From NCBI RefSeq assembly GCF_000312105.1, contig NZ_HE978636.1:692841-756840 (forward strand): DNA of 64,000 nt. The letters are read 5' to 3'. The notes under the pieces were generated by a model. It was not told the DNA's origin and made no database searches. It saw only the letters and a program-made list of their open reading frames with translations. Numbering within the stretch: position 1 is the stretch's first letter; each line of letters starts with the position of its first letter. The position numbers and the translations under genes were made by a program. Below, one piece after another: positions 25,517-36,051 of this stretch. This DNA comes from Aeromicrobium massiliense JC14 (GTDB taxonomy: Bacteria > Actinomycetota > Actinomycetes > Propionibacteriales > Nocardioidaceae).

Positions 25517-26257
25517 GTGAGACGTCCCGCTCACGGCATGCGCCGGCCCGGCCGGTCGTTCCCGGCCGCCGCGGTCGCGATCTTCGCGCTGTCCGGCCTG
25601 CTCTTCGCCACGGCCGCCGTGAACGCCCGCGGCTCGGACCTTCGCCCGGCCGGTGGCGACGTCCGGTCGCTGCTGGAGTCGCGCGCCGACCGGGTCAACG
25701 ACCAGCGCGCCGAGGCCGGTGAGCTGCGCCGCGAGATCGAGGAGATCTCCGCCGAGGCCGGCGACGGACGTCTCGACGACACGCTCGACGACCTCGAGGA
25801 CCTCGATGCGGAGACCGGCCTGGAGCCGGCGACCGGCGAGGGCGTGCGGGTCACGCTCGAGGACGCGCCGCGCCGCGTCGAAGTGCCCGGCCTGGACCCC
25901 AACTACCTCGTCGTGCACCAGCAGGACATCCAGGCCTACGTGAACGCGCTGTGGGCCGGCGGCGCCCGGGCGGTGACCCTGCAGGGTCAGCGGCTCATCT
26001 CGACCACCGGCATCCGCTGCGTCGGCAACACCGTGGTGCTCGACGGCATCCCGTACTCCCCGCCGTACGTCATCGAGGCGGTCGGCGAGCAGTGGAGCCT
26101 GCTGGCCGCGATCGAGGACTCGCCCGAGGCCAACGTCTACCGCGACTACGCCGAGCGCTACGAGCTCGGGCTCGACGTCGAGCGCGTCCCGCTCGTGCGT
26201 GCGCCGGGCTACCAGGGCACGGTCGACCTGACCCACGCCCGCGCGATCCGGCCCTGA
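25517..26257 (+). CDS. DUF881 family protein
   Basis: 246 aa, GTG start after an AGGAGG box. One N-terminal membrane helix (FPAAAVAIFALSGLLFATAAVNARG) is followed by a coiled-coil stretch rich in Arg/Glu (RADRVNDQRAEAGELRREIEEI) and the DUF881 domain (GEGVRVTLEDAP, YLVVHQQDIQAYVNALWAGGARAVTLQGQRLISTTGIRCVGNTVVLDG, Y-PPYVIEAVG). Members sit next to crgA and pknB across actinobacteria (Rv0012 type) and are presumed envelope or division proteins; no activity is known. Confidence 0.88.
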   Translation: MRRPAHGMRRPGRSFPAAAVAIFALSGLLFATAAVNARGSDLRPAGGDVRSLLESRADRVNDQRAEAGELRREIEEISAEAGDGRLDDTLDDLEDLDAETGLEPATGEGVRVTLEDAPRRVEVPGLDPNYLVVHQQDIQAYVNALWAGGARAVTLQGQRLISTTGIRCVGNTVVLDGIPYSPPYVIEAVGEQWSLLAAIEDSPEANVYRDYAERYELGLDVERVPLVRAPGYQGTVDLTHARAIRP

Positions 26258-26261
26258 ACCG

Positions 26262-26295
26262 ACGACGGCCCCGCCACAGGTGGCGGGGCCGTCGT
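26262..26295. terminator. Bidirectional terminator between DUF881 gene and pknB
   Basis: A perfect 15-bp stem (26262-26276 with 26281-26295; ACGACGGCCCCGCCA) and a 4-nt loop between the convergent gene ends. Confidence 0.8.
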
Positions 26296-26310
26296 GCGTC
26301 CGGCTGCGGG

Positions 26311-28071
<1,761 letters not shown>

Positions 28072-28087
28072 GCGTTCGTCTCCATCA

Positions 28088-29560
28088 TCACTTGATCACC
28101 GCGTCCATGACCGATCGCGCGATGGGGCCGGCGAGCCGGCCTCCGGCGATCTCGGAGCGGTTGGTCCGGCTCGACTCGACGACCACGGCGACGGCGACCT
28201 GGCGGTCGCCCTTCGTCGCGTACGAGACGAACCAGGCGTACGGGGGGCGGTCCTTCGTGGACTGCGCGGTGCCGGTCTTGCCGCCGACGGTGGCACCGGA
28301 GATGCGCGCCGAGGTGGCGGTGCCCTCCTGGACGGTGCTCTCCATCATGGTGCGGAGCTCGGCGGCGTTGCCCTGGGACATCGCGCGGCCCAGGGACTCG
28401 GGCTCGGTGGGGCTGCCGGGCAGGACGCTCAGGTTCGGCGCCCGGCGGGTCTTGACGACGTACGGCTCCATGACCTCGCCGTCGTTGGCGATGGCGGCGG
28501 CCACGGTGGCCATCTGCAGCGGGGTGGCGGCGACCTCGAACTGGCCGATGCCGCTCTGGGCGAGCTGCGACTGCTCCAGCTCGGTGCCCTCGGTGGTGAA
28601 CCGGCTCTGCACCGCCGAGACCTCGTCGCCCAGCTCGGTGCCGAAGCCGAACTTGGCCGCCTGCTCGGCGAGCTTGTCCTGCCCGAGCTTGTCGGCGAGC
28701 CAGCCGAAGCTGACGTTGCACGACACGTTCAGCGCCTGCTCGAGCGTGATGACGTTGCCGCCGCAGTTCGAGCCGCCCTCGTTGACCAGCTTGTAGGTCT
28801 GGCCGGGGAAGCTGAGCGAGCGTCCGCCCTTGACCTTGGAGCGCGGGTTCATGTCGAGCTGCTCCAGTCCCGCGGCCGCCGTGACCAGCTTGAACGTCGA
28901 GCCGGGCGGGAGGATCTGGCGGGTGCCACGGTTGAGCATCGGCTCGTCCTCGTCGGCGAGCAGCTCCTCCATGCTCTCCTGGACGCTCGCCAGGTCGCTG
29001 GACGCCAGCAGGTTCGGGTCGTAGGACGGCTGGCTGGCCATCGCGAGCACGGCCCCGGTGCTGGGGTCGAGGGCGACGACCGCACCCTTGGCGTCGCGGC
29101 CGAGGTCGGCCAGGCCGGCGGCGGCCGCCTTCTGCGCCGCCGGATCGATGGTCAGCTCGACGCTGCCGCCCTGCGGCTGCTGGTTGCCCAGCAGGTCGCC
29201 GAGCCGGTCGACGAACAGGCTGTCGTCGCTGCCGGACAGGATCGAGTTCTCGGTGCGCTCGATGCCGGAGCGGCCGTACGTGTACGAGAAGAAGCCGGTC
29301 AGCGGGGCGTACAGCTCGGGGTCGATGTAGCGGCGCTGGTACTCGAAGCGTCCGTCGGACTCCACGCTCTCGGCGACCGCCTCGCCGGCGACCAGGATCG
29401 GCCCGCGGTGACGGGCGAACTCGGCGTCCAGCACGCGACGGTTGCCCTCGCGGGCGTTGAGGTCCTCGGCCTGGACGAACTGCACGACGTTGACGTTGAC
29501 CAGCAGTGCGGCGAACAGCACGAGGCAGAACACCGCCATGACGCGGATGGGCTTGTTCAC
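28088..29560 (-). CDS. pbpA: Class B penicillin-binding protein (PbpA type)
   Basis: 490 aa, GTG start overlapping the rodA stop. An N-terminal membrane anchor (VMAVFCLVLFAALLVNVNVVQF) is followed by a small PBP dimer domain and a transpeptidase domain with all three motifs: nucleophile Ser221 in STFK, SCN at 280-282 and KTGT at 428-431. It cross-links peptidoglycan at the pole or septum together with the RodA/FtsW glycosyltransferase encoded just upstream in the same operon, and is a beta-lactam target. Confidence 0.95.
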   Translation of the reverse strand: MNKPIRVMAVFCLVLFAALLVNVNVVQFVQAEDLNAREGNRRVLDAEFARHRGPILVAGEAVAESVESDGRFEYQRRYIDPELYAPLTGFFSYTYGRSGIERTENSILSGSDDSLFVDRLGDLLGNQQPQGGSVELTIDPAAQKAAAAGLADLGRDAKGAVVALDPSTGAVLAMASQPSYDPNLLASSDLASVQESMEELLADEDEPMLNRGTRQILPPGSTFKLVTAAAGLEQLDMNPRSKVKGGRSLSFPGQTYKLVNEGGSNCGGNVITLEQALNVSCNVSFGWLADKLGQDKLAEQAAKFGFGTELGDEVSAVQSRFTTEGTELEQSQLAQSGIGQFEVAATPLQMATVAAAIANDGEVMEPYVVKTRRAPNLSVLPGSPTEPESLGRAMSQGNAAELRTMMESTVQEGTATSARISGATVGGKTGTAQSTKDRPPYAWFVSYATKGDRQVAVAVVVESSRTNRSEIAGGRLAGPIARSVMDAVIK

Positions 29561-30951
29561 GGCAGCCTCACCACCTGGGTGTCGGAGGACGCCATCGACG
29601 CCGGGGCGGGCGCCGGACGACGGGTCTGGTCGCTGATGCGCAGGAGCAGGGCGATGATCAGCCAGTTCAGGACGATCGACGAGCCGCCCTGCGCGAGGAA
29701 CGGGGTGGTCAGGCCGGTGAGCGGGATGAGCCGCGTGACGCCGCCGACGACCACGAAGACCTGCAGCGCGAACGACACGGCCAGGCCGGCGGCGAGCAGC
29801 TTGCCGAACCCGTCGCGGCAGGTGAGCGCGATGCGCAGGCCGCGCTCGACGATCAGCCCGTAGATGAGCAGGATCGCCATGAGTCCGGTGAGCCCGAGCT
29901 CCTCGCCCAGCGACGCGACGATGTAGTCCGAGAACGAGTACGGCGTGGTCTGCGGGCTGCCCTGGCCCCAGCCGGTGCCGAGGATGCCGCCGTGCGCGAG
30001 GCCGAACAGGCCGGTCTTGACCTGGTAGCCGGCGTCGCCGGTGAACGGGTCGAGCCAGGCGTCGAAGCGGGTGCGCACGTGCCCGAACTGCCAGTAGCCG
30101 AGCGTGACGCCGGCGGTCACCAGCAGCGCACCGACCACGAGCCAGCCCGGACGCTCCGTGGCGATGTACAGCATGACGACGAACAGGCCGAAGAACAGCA
30201 CGGACGAGCCGAGGTCCTTCTGCAGCACCAGGACGCCGATGCTGATCAGCCAGGCGACCAGGATCGGTCCGAGGTCGCGCCCGCGCGGCAGGTCGATGCC
30301 CAGGAACCGGCGCCCCGCCAGCGCGAGGGCGTCACGCTTCACGACCAGGTAGCCGGCGAAGAAGATCGCCAGGCAGACCTTGGCCGCCTCACCGGGCTGG
30401 AAGCTGAACGGGCCGAGGTTGATCCAGATGCGCGCGCCGTTGATCTCGCGGCCCACGACAGGCAGCAGCGGCAGCACGAGCAGCACGATCGCGGCCAGGC
30501 CGAAGGAGTAGGTGAAGGCCTGCAGCCGGCGGTGGTCGCGCAGCAGGGTGAGCGTCACGCCGAACGCGACCACGCCCAGCGTCGTCCAGACCAGCTGGCC
30601 GTTGGCGAACGCGGCGCGGTCGGGGTCGAGCGCCTGCCGACCGACGTCCAGGCGGTAGATCATCGCCAGGCCGAGCCCGTTGAGCGCGATGACGAGCGGC
30701 AGGAGCACGGGGTCGGCGTACGGGGCGACGCGGCGCACGAGCAACGTGGTGGCGATCGCGACGACGGCCAGGAAGCCGCCGAGCTTGAACGTGTCGGCCG
30801 GGATGGTGCCCTCGGTGCCCAGGCCCACGGCGGCGTAGGCGGCGATGCCGATCACCACGGCCATCATCGTCAGGACGAGCTCGGCCCCACGCCGCTTGCG
30901 CGGCACCCAGGAGGCGTCGCGCTGGTTGCGTGCGGTCTCGCGCAGGCTCAC
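29557..30951 (-). CDS. rodA: RodA/FtsW-family peptidoglycan glycosyltransferase
   Basis: 464 aa, GTG start overlapping the pstP stop. About 10-12 membrane helices. SEDS-family features include AMIYRLD, the INGARIWINLGPFSFQPGEAAKVCLAIFFAGYLV block, LQKDLGSSVLFFGLFVVMLYIAT and the C-terminal LPLTGLTTPFLAQGGSSIVLNWLIIALLLRIS. It polymerises lipid II into glycan strands and is partnered with the PBP downstream. A frame extends further upstream, but the GTG at 30951 is the sensible start. Confidence 0.95.
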   Translation of the reverse strand: MSLRETARNQRDASWVPRKRRGAELVLTMMAVVIGIAAYAAVGLGTEGTIPADTFKLGGFLAVVAIATTLLVRRVAPYADPVLLPLVIALNGLGLAMIYRLDVGRQALDPDRAAFANGQLVWTTLGVVAFGVTLTLLRDHRRLQAFTYSFGLAAIVLLVLPLLPVVGREINGARIWINLGPFSFQPGEAAKVCLAIFFAGYLVVKRDALALAGRRFLGIDLPRGRDLGPILVAWLISIGVLVLQKDLGSSVLFFGLFVVMLYIATERPGWLVVGALLVTAGVTLGYWQFGHVRTRFDAWLDPFTGDAGYQVKTGLFGLAHGGILGTGWGQGSPQTTPYSFSDYIVASLGEELGLTGLMAILLIYGLIVERGLRIALTCRDGFGKLLAAGLAVSFALQVFVVVGGVTRLIPLTGLTTPFLAQGGSSIVLNWLIIALLLRISDQTRRPAPAPASMASSDTQVVRLP

Positions 30952-32273
30952 GGTCCCGGCTCCGTGGTCGGAGCCGTCGGCAGCTTCGGGGTCGTGCCGG
31001 TGGTCGGCGTCGCGGGGGCCGGCGTGGGGGTGGGGGTCGGACGCACCGCGAGCAGGTCCAGGTTCTCCACGATCGCCAGCGCGTTCTTGCGGCTCGTGGC
31101 CTCGATGCCGGCGCGGACGCGCGTCTGGCTGAAGGCCGGCAGCATGTCGACGTCGATGTCGGTGCGCTCGTCGACCGAGCTCAGGTCGAGGCCGGGCAGG
31201 TCGACCTGGACACCGCGGTAGACCGCCACGGTGTCGCCGTCGAGCGCCACGAAGTACTGGGTCTGCGTCCAGCGGTACCCCGCGACGCCCGCGCCGACGA
31301 GCACCAGGAGCACGAGGACGACCAGCAGGACGCGTCGCAGCCAGCGGCCGCGGCGCGGCGGCCGCGGTGCGTAGCGCAGCTCCTCGGGGTCGTGCGCCGA
31401 CGCCGAGGAGCCCGATCCGCCGGACGAGCGGGGCGGGCCGGACGCACCCGACGCGGCGTGGCCGGTGCGCGGGCGCGGCTGGCCGGCGGCGGCGCCGACG
31501 AGCTGCGGACGTCCGTCGGCCGAGGCGAGGGTCTCGTCGGGCTCGGCGTCGTCCTCGACCATCTCGGCGATGACGACGGTGATGTTGTCGTGGCCGCCGG
31601 CCTCGAGCGCCAGCCGGACGAGCTCGGTCGCCGCGACGTCGATCGTCTCCAGCGCGAGCGTCTTCTCGATCGTGGCGTCGTCGACCATGTCGGACAGGCC
31701 GTCGCTGCACAGCAGGTAGCGGTCGCCGGGGCGCGGCTCGACGAAGCTGAGGTCAGGGTCGTTGTCGTCGCGGCCGAGCAGGGCGCGCAGGATCAACGAG
31801 CGGTGCGGGTGGACGCGGGCCTCGGCCGGCGTCAGGCGTCCCTCGTCGACGAGCGACTGCACGAAGGTGTGGTCGTCGCTGATCTGCTCGAGCACGCCGT
31901 CGCGCAGGCGGTAGGCGCGCGAGTCGCCGATGTGGGCCCAGGCGAACCGCTGGCCGTCCCACAGCAGCGCCTCGAGCGTCGTGCCCATGCCCTCGACGGC
32001 CGGATCGTCGGCGATCAGGTCGGCGAGCGCGTGGTTGGCGTTGGCGACCGCGCCGGCGAGCAGCTCGATCGGCTCGCCCTGGTCGTCGGCGCCGGCCTGG
32101 TCGAGCTTGCGGATCTCCTGGATCGTCGTGGACGACGCGAGGTCGCCGGCCGCCGCGCCGCCCATGCCGTCGGCCAGGGCGAGCAGGCGCGGGCTGGCGT
32201 AGCCGGAGTCCTGGTTGTCGGAGCGCCGACGTCCGGTGTCGGTGAGCGCGACGTAGCGGTAGGTGAGGGCCAC
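30948..32273 (-). CDS. pstP: PP2C-family serine/threonine phosphatase PstP
   Basis: 441 aa, GTG start. The PP2C catalytic domain (about 1-235) has RRSDNQDSGY, LLALADGMGGAAAGDLAS, HIGDSRAYRL, LLCSDGLSDMV and GGHDNITVVI, which supply the metal-binding Asp residues. A Pro/Ser-rich linker, one membrane helix (VLLVVLVLLVLVGAGVAGYRW) and an extracellular domain of about 100 residues with a Thr/Pro-rich end follow. It dephosphorylates PknB and its targets. It sits between fhaB and rodA in the conserved order. Confidence 0.94.
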   Translation of the reverse strand: MALTYRYVALTDTGRRRSDNQDSGYASPRLLALADGMGGAAAGDLASSTTIQEIRKLDQAGADDQGEPIELLAGAVANANHALADLIADDPAVEGMGTTLEALLWDGQRFAWAHIGDSRAYRLRDGVLEQISDDHTFVQSLVDEGRLTPAEARVHPHRSLILRALLGRDDNDPDLSFVEPRPGDRYLLCSDGLSDMVDDATIEKTLALETIDVAATELVRLALEAGGHDNITVVIAEMVEDDAEPDETLASADGRPQLVGAAAGQPRPRTGHAASGASGPPRSSGGSGSSASAHDPEELRYAPRPPRRGRWLRRVLLVVLVLLVLVGAGVAGYRWTQTQYFVALDGDTVAVYRGVQVDLPGLDLSSVDERTDIDVDMLPAFSQTRVRAGIEATSRKNALAIVENLDLLAVRPTPTPTPAPATPTTGTTPKLPTAPTTEPGP

Positions 32274-32279
32274 GTGCGC

Positions 32280-32762
32280 CTACTTCCGCAGCTCGACGAT
32301 GGTCTTGCCCAGCCGGACCTGGACGCCGGGCTCGATCGGCACCGGCGCGGTGATGCGCTGGCTGCCGAGGTACGTGCCGTTGGTCGAGCCGAGGTCCTCG
32401 ACGAACCACTGCTCGCCGTTGGTGGCGAAGCGGGCGTGGCGGGTGGAGACGTAGTCGTCGTCCAGGCGGATGGCCGCGTCGGTGCCGCGGCCGAGCAGCA
32501 CCGGGCCGTCGCCGAGCGGCACGCTCTGGCCGGCGTTGGGGCCCTCGACCACGTGCAGGTGGCTGGGGCGTCCGCGACCGGCGCGCTTGGGGCGGCGGGT
32601 CTTCTCGGGCTTGGCCGCGGCGGGGCGGGCGGCCGCGCGCGGGCCGGCGGTCGCCTTGGTGCCGAAGATGTCCGAGCGCACGACGGACACGGCCGAGAGC
32701 ACGAACAGCCACAGCACGGCCAGGAACCCCAGCTTGATGAGGGTCAGCGTCAGCTCGGACAC
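32280..32762 (-). CDS. fhaB: FHA-domain membrane protein FhaB (FipA type)
   Basis: 160 aa, GTG start after AGGAG. One N-terminal membrane helix (LIKLGFLAVLWLFVLSAVSVV), a basic linker, and an FHA domain at about 70-160 with LLGRGTDAAIRLDDDYVSTRHARF and DLGSTNGTYLGSQRI, the phosphothreonine-binding loops. It is a PknB substrate and links kinase signalling to septation in mycobacteria. The gene lies 4 nt after fhaA. Confidence 0.93.
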   Translation of the reverse strand: MSELTLTLIKLGFLAVLWLFVLSAVSVVRSDIFGTKATAGPRAAARPAAAKPEKTRRPKRAGRGRPSHLHVVEGPNAGQSVPLGDGPVLLGRGTDAAIRLDDDYVSTRHARFATNGEQWFVEDLGSTNGTYLGSQRITAPVPIEPGVQVRLGKTIVELRK

Positions 32763-32766
32763 GCGA

Positions 32767-33486
32767 TCACTCCTGGCCCGGGATGCGGACGGTCATGGTC
32801 GTGTTGCCCAGGCGCACCTCGGACCCGTCGTGGACGGTGCCCTCATCGACCCGGCGCCCGTCGAGCACGACGCCGTTGGTCGAGCCGAGGTCGACGATCG
32901 TGACCTGCGGGCCGCCAAGCGTGTCCTGGATGCGCAGGTGCGCGTGCCGGCGCGAGATGCCCGGGTCCTCGATGCGCAGCTGGGCGTCCTCGCCACGGCC
33001 GATGACGACGCCGGGGGCCGACAGCGGGTGCTTGAGCCCGTTGACCTCGAGCGTGACCGCGGCCCTGGTCACGGCGGTCTCGGTCATGCGCTGGCCCGCG
33101 ACCGGCGTGACGGTGGCGTTGGTGCGGCTGCGCACGCGGAAGCGTCCGGTGCCCAGGTCGCCGGCCTTGACGAAGGAGATCTCGACCGGGCCGGTGAGCG
33201 TGTAGCGCTGCTCGTGGGCGTGCTCGGTGACCATGGCCGCGAGCTCCGTGGCGAGGGTGCCGCCGAACGGGGTGAGCCGCTCGTAGTCGGTGACCGACAG
33301 CTCGACGGTGAAGTCGTTGGGCACGAGCTGGCGCTCGCGCGACAGGATCTGCGCGGAGTTGTCGACCTCGCGCTGGAGGGCGGCGGCGATCTCGACGGGC
33401 TGGACGGCGCTGCGGAACGCTCGTGCGAACGCGCTGGTCACGGCCCCCTCGAGGCGACGCTCGAACCGTTGGAGCACACCGGCCAT
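32767..33486 (-). CDS. fhaA: FHA-domain protein FhaA (DUF3662 plus FHA)
   Basis: 239 aa. The N-terminal DUF3662 domain (AGVLQRFERRLEGAVTSAFARAFRSAVQPVEIAAALQREVDN) is followed by a C-terminal FHA domain (about 150-239) with GRGEDAQLRIEDPGISRRHAHLRI and DLGSTNGVVLDGR. In mycobacteria FhaA binds phosphorylated PknB targets such as the lipid II flippase regulator. I chose ATG 33486 (GAGAAGG about 9 nt upstream); a GTG at 33495 is also possible. First gene of the leftward envelope operon. Confidence 0.92.
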   Translation of the reverse strand: MAGVLQRFERRLEGAVTSAFARAFRSAVQPVEIAAALQREVDNSAQILSRERQLVPNDFTVELSVTDYERLTPFGGTLATELAAMVTEHAHEQRYTLTGPVEISFVKAGDLGTGRFRVRSRTNATVTPVAGQRMTETAVTRAAVTLEVNGLKHPLSAPGVVIGRGEDAQLRIEDPGISRRHAHLRIQDTLGGPQVTIVDLGSTNGVVLDGRRVDEGTVHDGSEVRLGNTTMTVRIPGQE

Positions 33487-33524
33487 CGTGTTCACCTTCT
33501 CCCTGGAGTCTCGAGTACGGCTCG

Positions 33525-33530
33525 ATGCTA
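33525..33530 (-). promoter_or_regulatory. -10 box for the fhaA-fhaB-pstP-rodA-pbpA-pknB operon
   Basis: TAGCAT on the minus strand, about 39 nt before the fhaA start. The rest of the 168-nt gap to the tRNA holds a possible tRNA -10 box, TATCGT at 33600-33605, and nothing else I recognise. Confidence 0.4.
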
Positions 33531-33654
33531 TCGGGCGGCGTGCAGGGCGTCCCGTCCGCACGACCGGGACCGGGTGGCGTGGCGCCGGGAGGGGGCTGCT
33601 ATCGTTGTTCCTCGGTTCGCCCCTCTCGGGCGGATCAGCACGGAATGGTGTTGC

Positions 33655-33740
33655 GCGCGAGTGGCGGAACGGCAGACGCGCTGGCTTCAGGTGCCAGTGT
33701 CCGAAAGGGCGTGGGGGTTCAAATCCCCCCTCGCGCACCA
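33655..33740 (+). tRNA. tRNA-Leu (anticodon CAG)
   Basis: Class II tRNA. The acceptor GCGCGAG (33655-33661) pairs with CTCGCGC (33730-33736), with discriminator A and encoded CCA (33738-33740). The anticodon stem CTGGC/GCCAG encloses loop TTCAGGT with anticodon CAG at 33688-33690. It has a long variable arm (33698-33712) and a T arm GGGGG-TTCAAAT-CCCCC. A leucine tRNA next to fhaA is also found in mycobacteria near the origin. Confidence 0.97.
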
Positions 33741-33747
33741 TCGAGCG

Positions 33748-33773
33748 GGGCCCCGGTCTTCGGACCGGGGCCC
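33748..33773 (+). terminator. Terminator after tRNA-Leu
   Basis: An 11-bp perfect stem GGGCCCCGGTC/GACCGGGGCCC with a TTCG tetraloop, 8 nt after the tRNA. Confidence 0.8.
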
Positions 33774-33878
33774 TTCGTCGTTCGGGGGGCCTCCCGGCTC
33801 GGTCCGCATCCGGACGAGCCCGCCACGGGGCCCTCGCCGACTTTCTTCGGACCCGCCCGCGGGGGCGGCGGCGTCCTG

Positions 33879-33930
33879 TGATCCAGTTCACGCTCAGGCA
33901 TTGACATGACCCAGGTCACATCCTTAACGT
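33879..33930 (+). promoter_or_regulatory. Promoter and two operator-like repeats of the importer/hydratase operon
   Basis: TTGACA (33901-33906), an 18-nt spacer and TAACGT (33925-33930) form a good sigma-70-type promoter 52 nt before the binding-protein ATG. Two imperfect palindromes of one pattern, TGATCCAGTTCA (33879-33890) and TGACCCAGGTCA (33907-33918), lie 28 bp apart, one above the -35 and one inside the spacer. That arrangement fits a regulator, perhaps the IclR protein encoded in the operon. Confidence 0.6.
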
Positions 33931-33981
33931 CATCCGGATAGCGGTACGCGTTCCGCAATCCGGAAAAAGGAGAAGGACGAC

Positions 33982-35118
33982 ATGGTCTCGAAGCTCGCCC
34001 GCCGCACGGCGGCCCTGACGATGGCGGCGGCCGTCGCCGCCACCTCCCTGAGCGCCTGCAGCTCCGCCGGTGGATCGGACTCCTCCGGTGCCACGAAGAT
34101 CGGCCTCATCGCCGCCGAGCAGGGCCCGTTCGCCTTCGCCGGCGCCTCGTACCTCAAGGGTGCCGAGCTGGCCGCCGAGCTCGAGGACGTCGAGCTCGTC
34201 GTCGAGGAGGGCTCGGAGGACCCGGCCAAGAGCATCACCGCGTTCAACAAGCTCACCGGCCAGGAGGGCGTCGGCCAGGTCGTCTGCTGCGTCTCCAGCG
34301 CGGTCGCGGGCGCCATGAAGCCGCTGGCCACGTCCAAGAAGGTTCCGCTGGTCGTCTACGGCGCCACCACGCCGAACCTCGAGGACCCGCCGTTCGTGCT
34401 GCGTCCCGCGCTGCTGCCCCAGCAGGGCATCGCGCCGGTCTCGGCCCGCCTGGTGGAGGAGCTCGGCATCACCAGCGCCGTGCACGTCACCGCGAGCGAC
34501 AACGACGGCCTGGTCGCGCAGAGCGAGGCCGCCCGCACCAGCACCGAGGCCGCCGGCGCCAAGGACCTCGGCACCGTCAAGACCCTGGTCGCCGACACCG
34601 ACTTCAGCGGCGCCGTGACCGAGATCCTGTCCAAGGACGCCGACATGGTCACCGTCTACACGCTCGGCGAGGCCGCTGCGACCATCACGAAGGCGCTGCG
34701 CGAGAAGGGCTACGACGGTGTGATCCTGGCCAACAACGCCGTGGCCACCGCCCCGCTGCTCAAGTCGTTCGGCAAGACGCTCGCCGACACCTACTACTCC
34801 GTGGAGTACACGCCGGCCAGCACCATCCCGGCGGCCGCCGAGTTCACCAAGGCGTACGAGGAGAAGTACGACGAGAAGCCCGACCTCTTCGCCTCGCAGG
34901 GCTACGTCGCCGTGAAGTACGCCGCGCAGGGCGCGAGCGAGGCCGGTGACGGGGCGAAGGCCGACAAGATCGCCGACGCGCTCGCCGGGATCTCCGAGAT
35001 GGACTCCCCGTGGGGCCCGCTGACCTTCGAGGACGGCCAGGGCACCAGCGAGGACTTCCAGGTCGTGCAGATCGACGACGCCGGCGTCCCGCAGCTGTGG
35101 AAGGGCGCGGGCGCGTGA
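33982..35118 (+). CDS. Branched-chain-amino-acid-type ABC transporter, substrate-binding lipoprotein
   Basis: 378 aa. A lipoprotein signal (LARRTAALTMAAAVAATSLSACSS) leads into a periplasmic-binding-protein type I fold of the LivK class: TKIGLIAAEQGPFAFAGASYLKGAELAAELED, then VVCCVSSAVAGAMKPLA and VPLVVYGATTPNLEDP. An AAGGAG box precedes ATG 33982. The neighbouring catabolic genes suggest an organic acid or related ligand rather than leucine; LivK-type proteins bind amino acids, urea, aromatic acids and others. Confidence 0.92.
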   Translation: MVSKLARRTAALTMAAAVAATSLSACSSAGGSDSSGATKIGLIAAEQGPFAFAGASYLKGAELAAELEDVELVVEEGSEDPAKSITAFNKLTGQEGVGQVVCCVSSAVAGAMKPLATSKKVPLVVYGATTPNLEDPPFVLRPALLPQQGIAPVSARLVEELGITSAVHVTASDNDGLVAQSEAARTSTEAAGAKDLGTVKTLVADTDFSGAVTEILSKDADMVTVYTLGEAAATITKALREKGYDGVILANNAVATAPLLKSFGKTLADTYYSVEYTPASTIPAAAEFTKAYEEKYDEKPDLFASQGYVAVKYAAQGASEAGDGAKADKIADALAGISEMDSPWGPLTFEDGQGTSEDFQVVQIDDAGVPQLWKGAGA

Positions 35119-35154
35119 CCGCCCGCCACCACGAGACGGAGAGGAGGCGATGAC

Positions 35155-36051
35155 GTGGACGTCCTGGCCCAACAGATCCTGAACGGCCTGGCCCTCGGCT
35201 CGGTGTACGCCGTCTTCGGCGTCGGCTTCGGGCTCATGCTCGCCACGCTCGGCGTGCTGAACGCCGCGCACGGCACCTTCGCCACCTGGGGAGCACTCAC
35301 CGTGCTCTACCTGGTCAACGACGTCGGCCTCGGCTTCTGGCCGGCGCTGGTCCTCGGCGTGCTGGTCTCCGGAGTCATGGCGGTGATCGTCGACTTCGTG
35401 GCCTTCCAGCCCATCCGGCGACGCGGCGGCGACCTGCTGCCGGCGCTCATCACCAGCATCGGCGTCTGGATCTTCCTGCTCGCCGCGGCCCGCATGGTCA
35501 CCGGCGCGACGACCTCGCGCTACTCGCCGGACGCCGCCCCCAGCGGCTCGTTCGACTTCCTCGGCCTCACGCTGGGCCGGACGCAGCTGGTCAGCCTGCT
35601 GGCCGTGGCGCTCGTGGGCGTCGGCCTGCACGTGCTGCTGCACCGCACCCGGGTCGGCGCCGCGATGCGCGCCGTCGGCCACTCGCCCATGGCCGCCTCG
35701 CTCGGCGGGGTCAACCCCGTGCTCGTCGTCGCGGTGACCGCCTTCCTGTCCGGAGCGGTCGCCGGCCTGGCCGGCATCACCATGGGGCTCAACACCAGCA
35801 CGGTGAACTTCATGCTCGGCGAGGCGCTGCTGCTCAAGGGCTTCGCGGCCGTGATCATCGGCGGCTTCGGCGACGTGCGTGGCACGGTCGTCGGCGGCCT
35901 GCTGATCGGCGTCGCCGAGGTGCTCACCGCGCAGTACGTGTCGGGCAGCCTGCGGGACGCGGTGACGTTCGGCCTGCTGCTCGCCTTCCTCGTCTTCCGG
36001 CCGCGGGGCCTGTTCGGCTCCGCCGCTTCGATGCAGACCGTGAGGGCATGA
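35155..36051 (+). CDS. ABC transporter permease, LivH type
   Basis: 298 aa, GTG start after GAGGAGG. LivH-family membrane protein: LAQQILNGLALGSVYAVFGVGFGLMLATLGVLNAAHG is the typical first segment, HRTRVGAAMRAVGHSPMAASLGGVNP is the ATPase-contact loop, and LKGFAAVIIGGFGDVRGTVVGGLLIGVAE the conserved late motif. It overlaps livM by 4 nt. Confidence 0.94.
   Translation: MDVLAQQILNGLALGSVYAVFGVGFGLMLATLGVLNAAHGTFATWGALTVLYLVNDVGLGFWPALVLGVLVSGVMAVIVDFVAFQPIRRRGGDLLPALITSIGVWIFLLAAARMVTGATTSRYSPDAAPSGSFDFLGLTLGRTQLVSLLAVALVGVGLHVLLHRTRVGAAMRAVGHSPMAASLGGVNPVLVVAVTAFLSGAVAGLAGITMGLNTSTVNFMLGEALLLKGFAAVIIGGFGDVRGTVVGGLLIGVAEVLTAQYVSGSLRDAVTFGLLLAFLVFRPRGLFGSAASMQTVRA

Noticed and set aside
33655-33740. 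tRNA-Leu as an attachment site of an integrated element.
   Set aside because: No integrase, no repeated 3' tRNA fragment and no change in base composition nearby; a tRNA-Leu next to fhaA is ancestral in related genomes.
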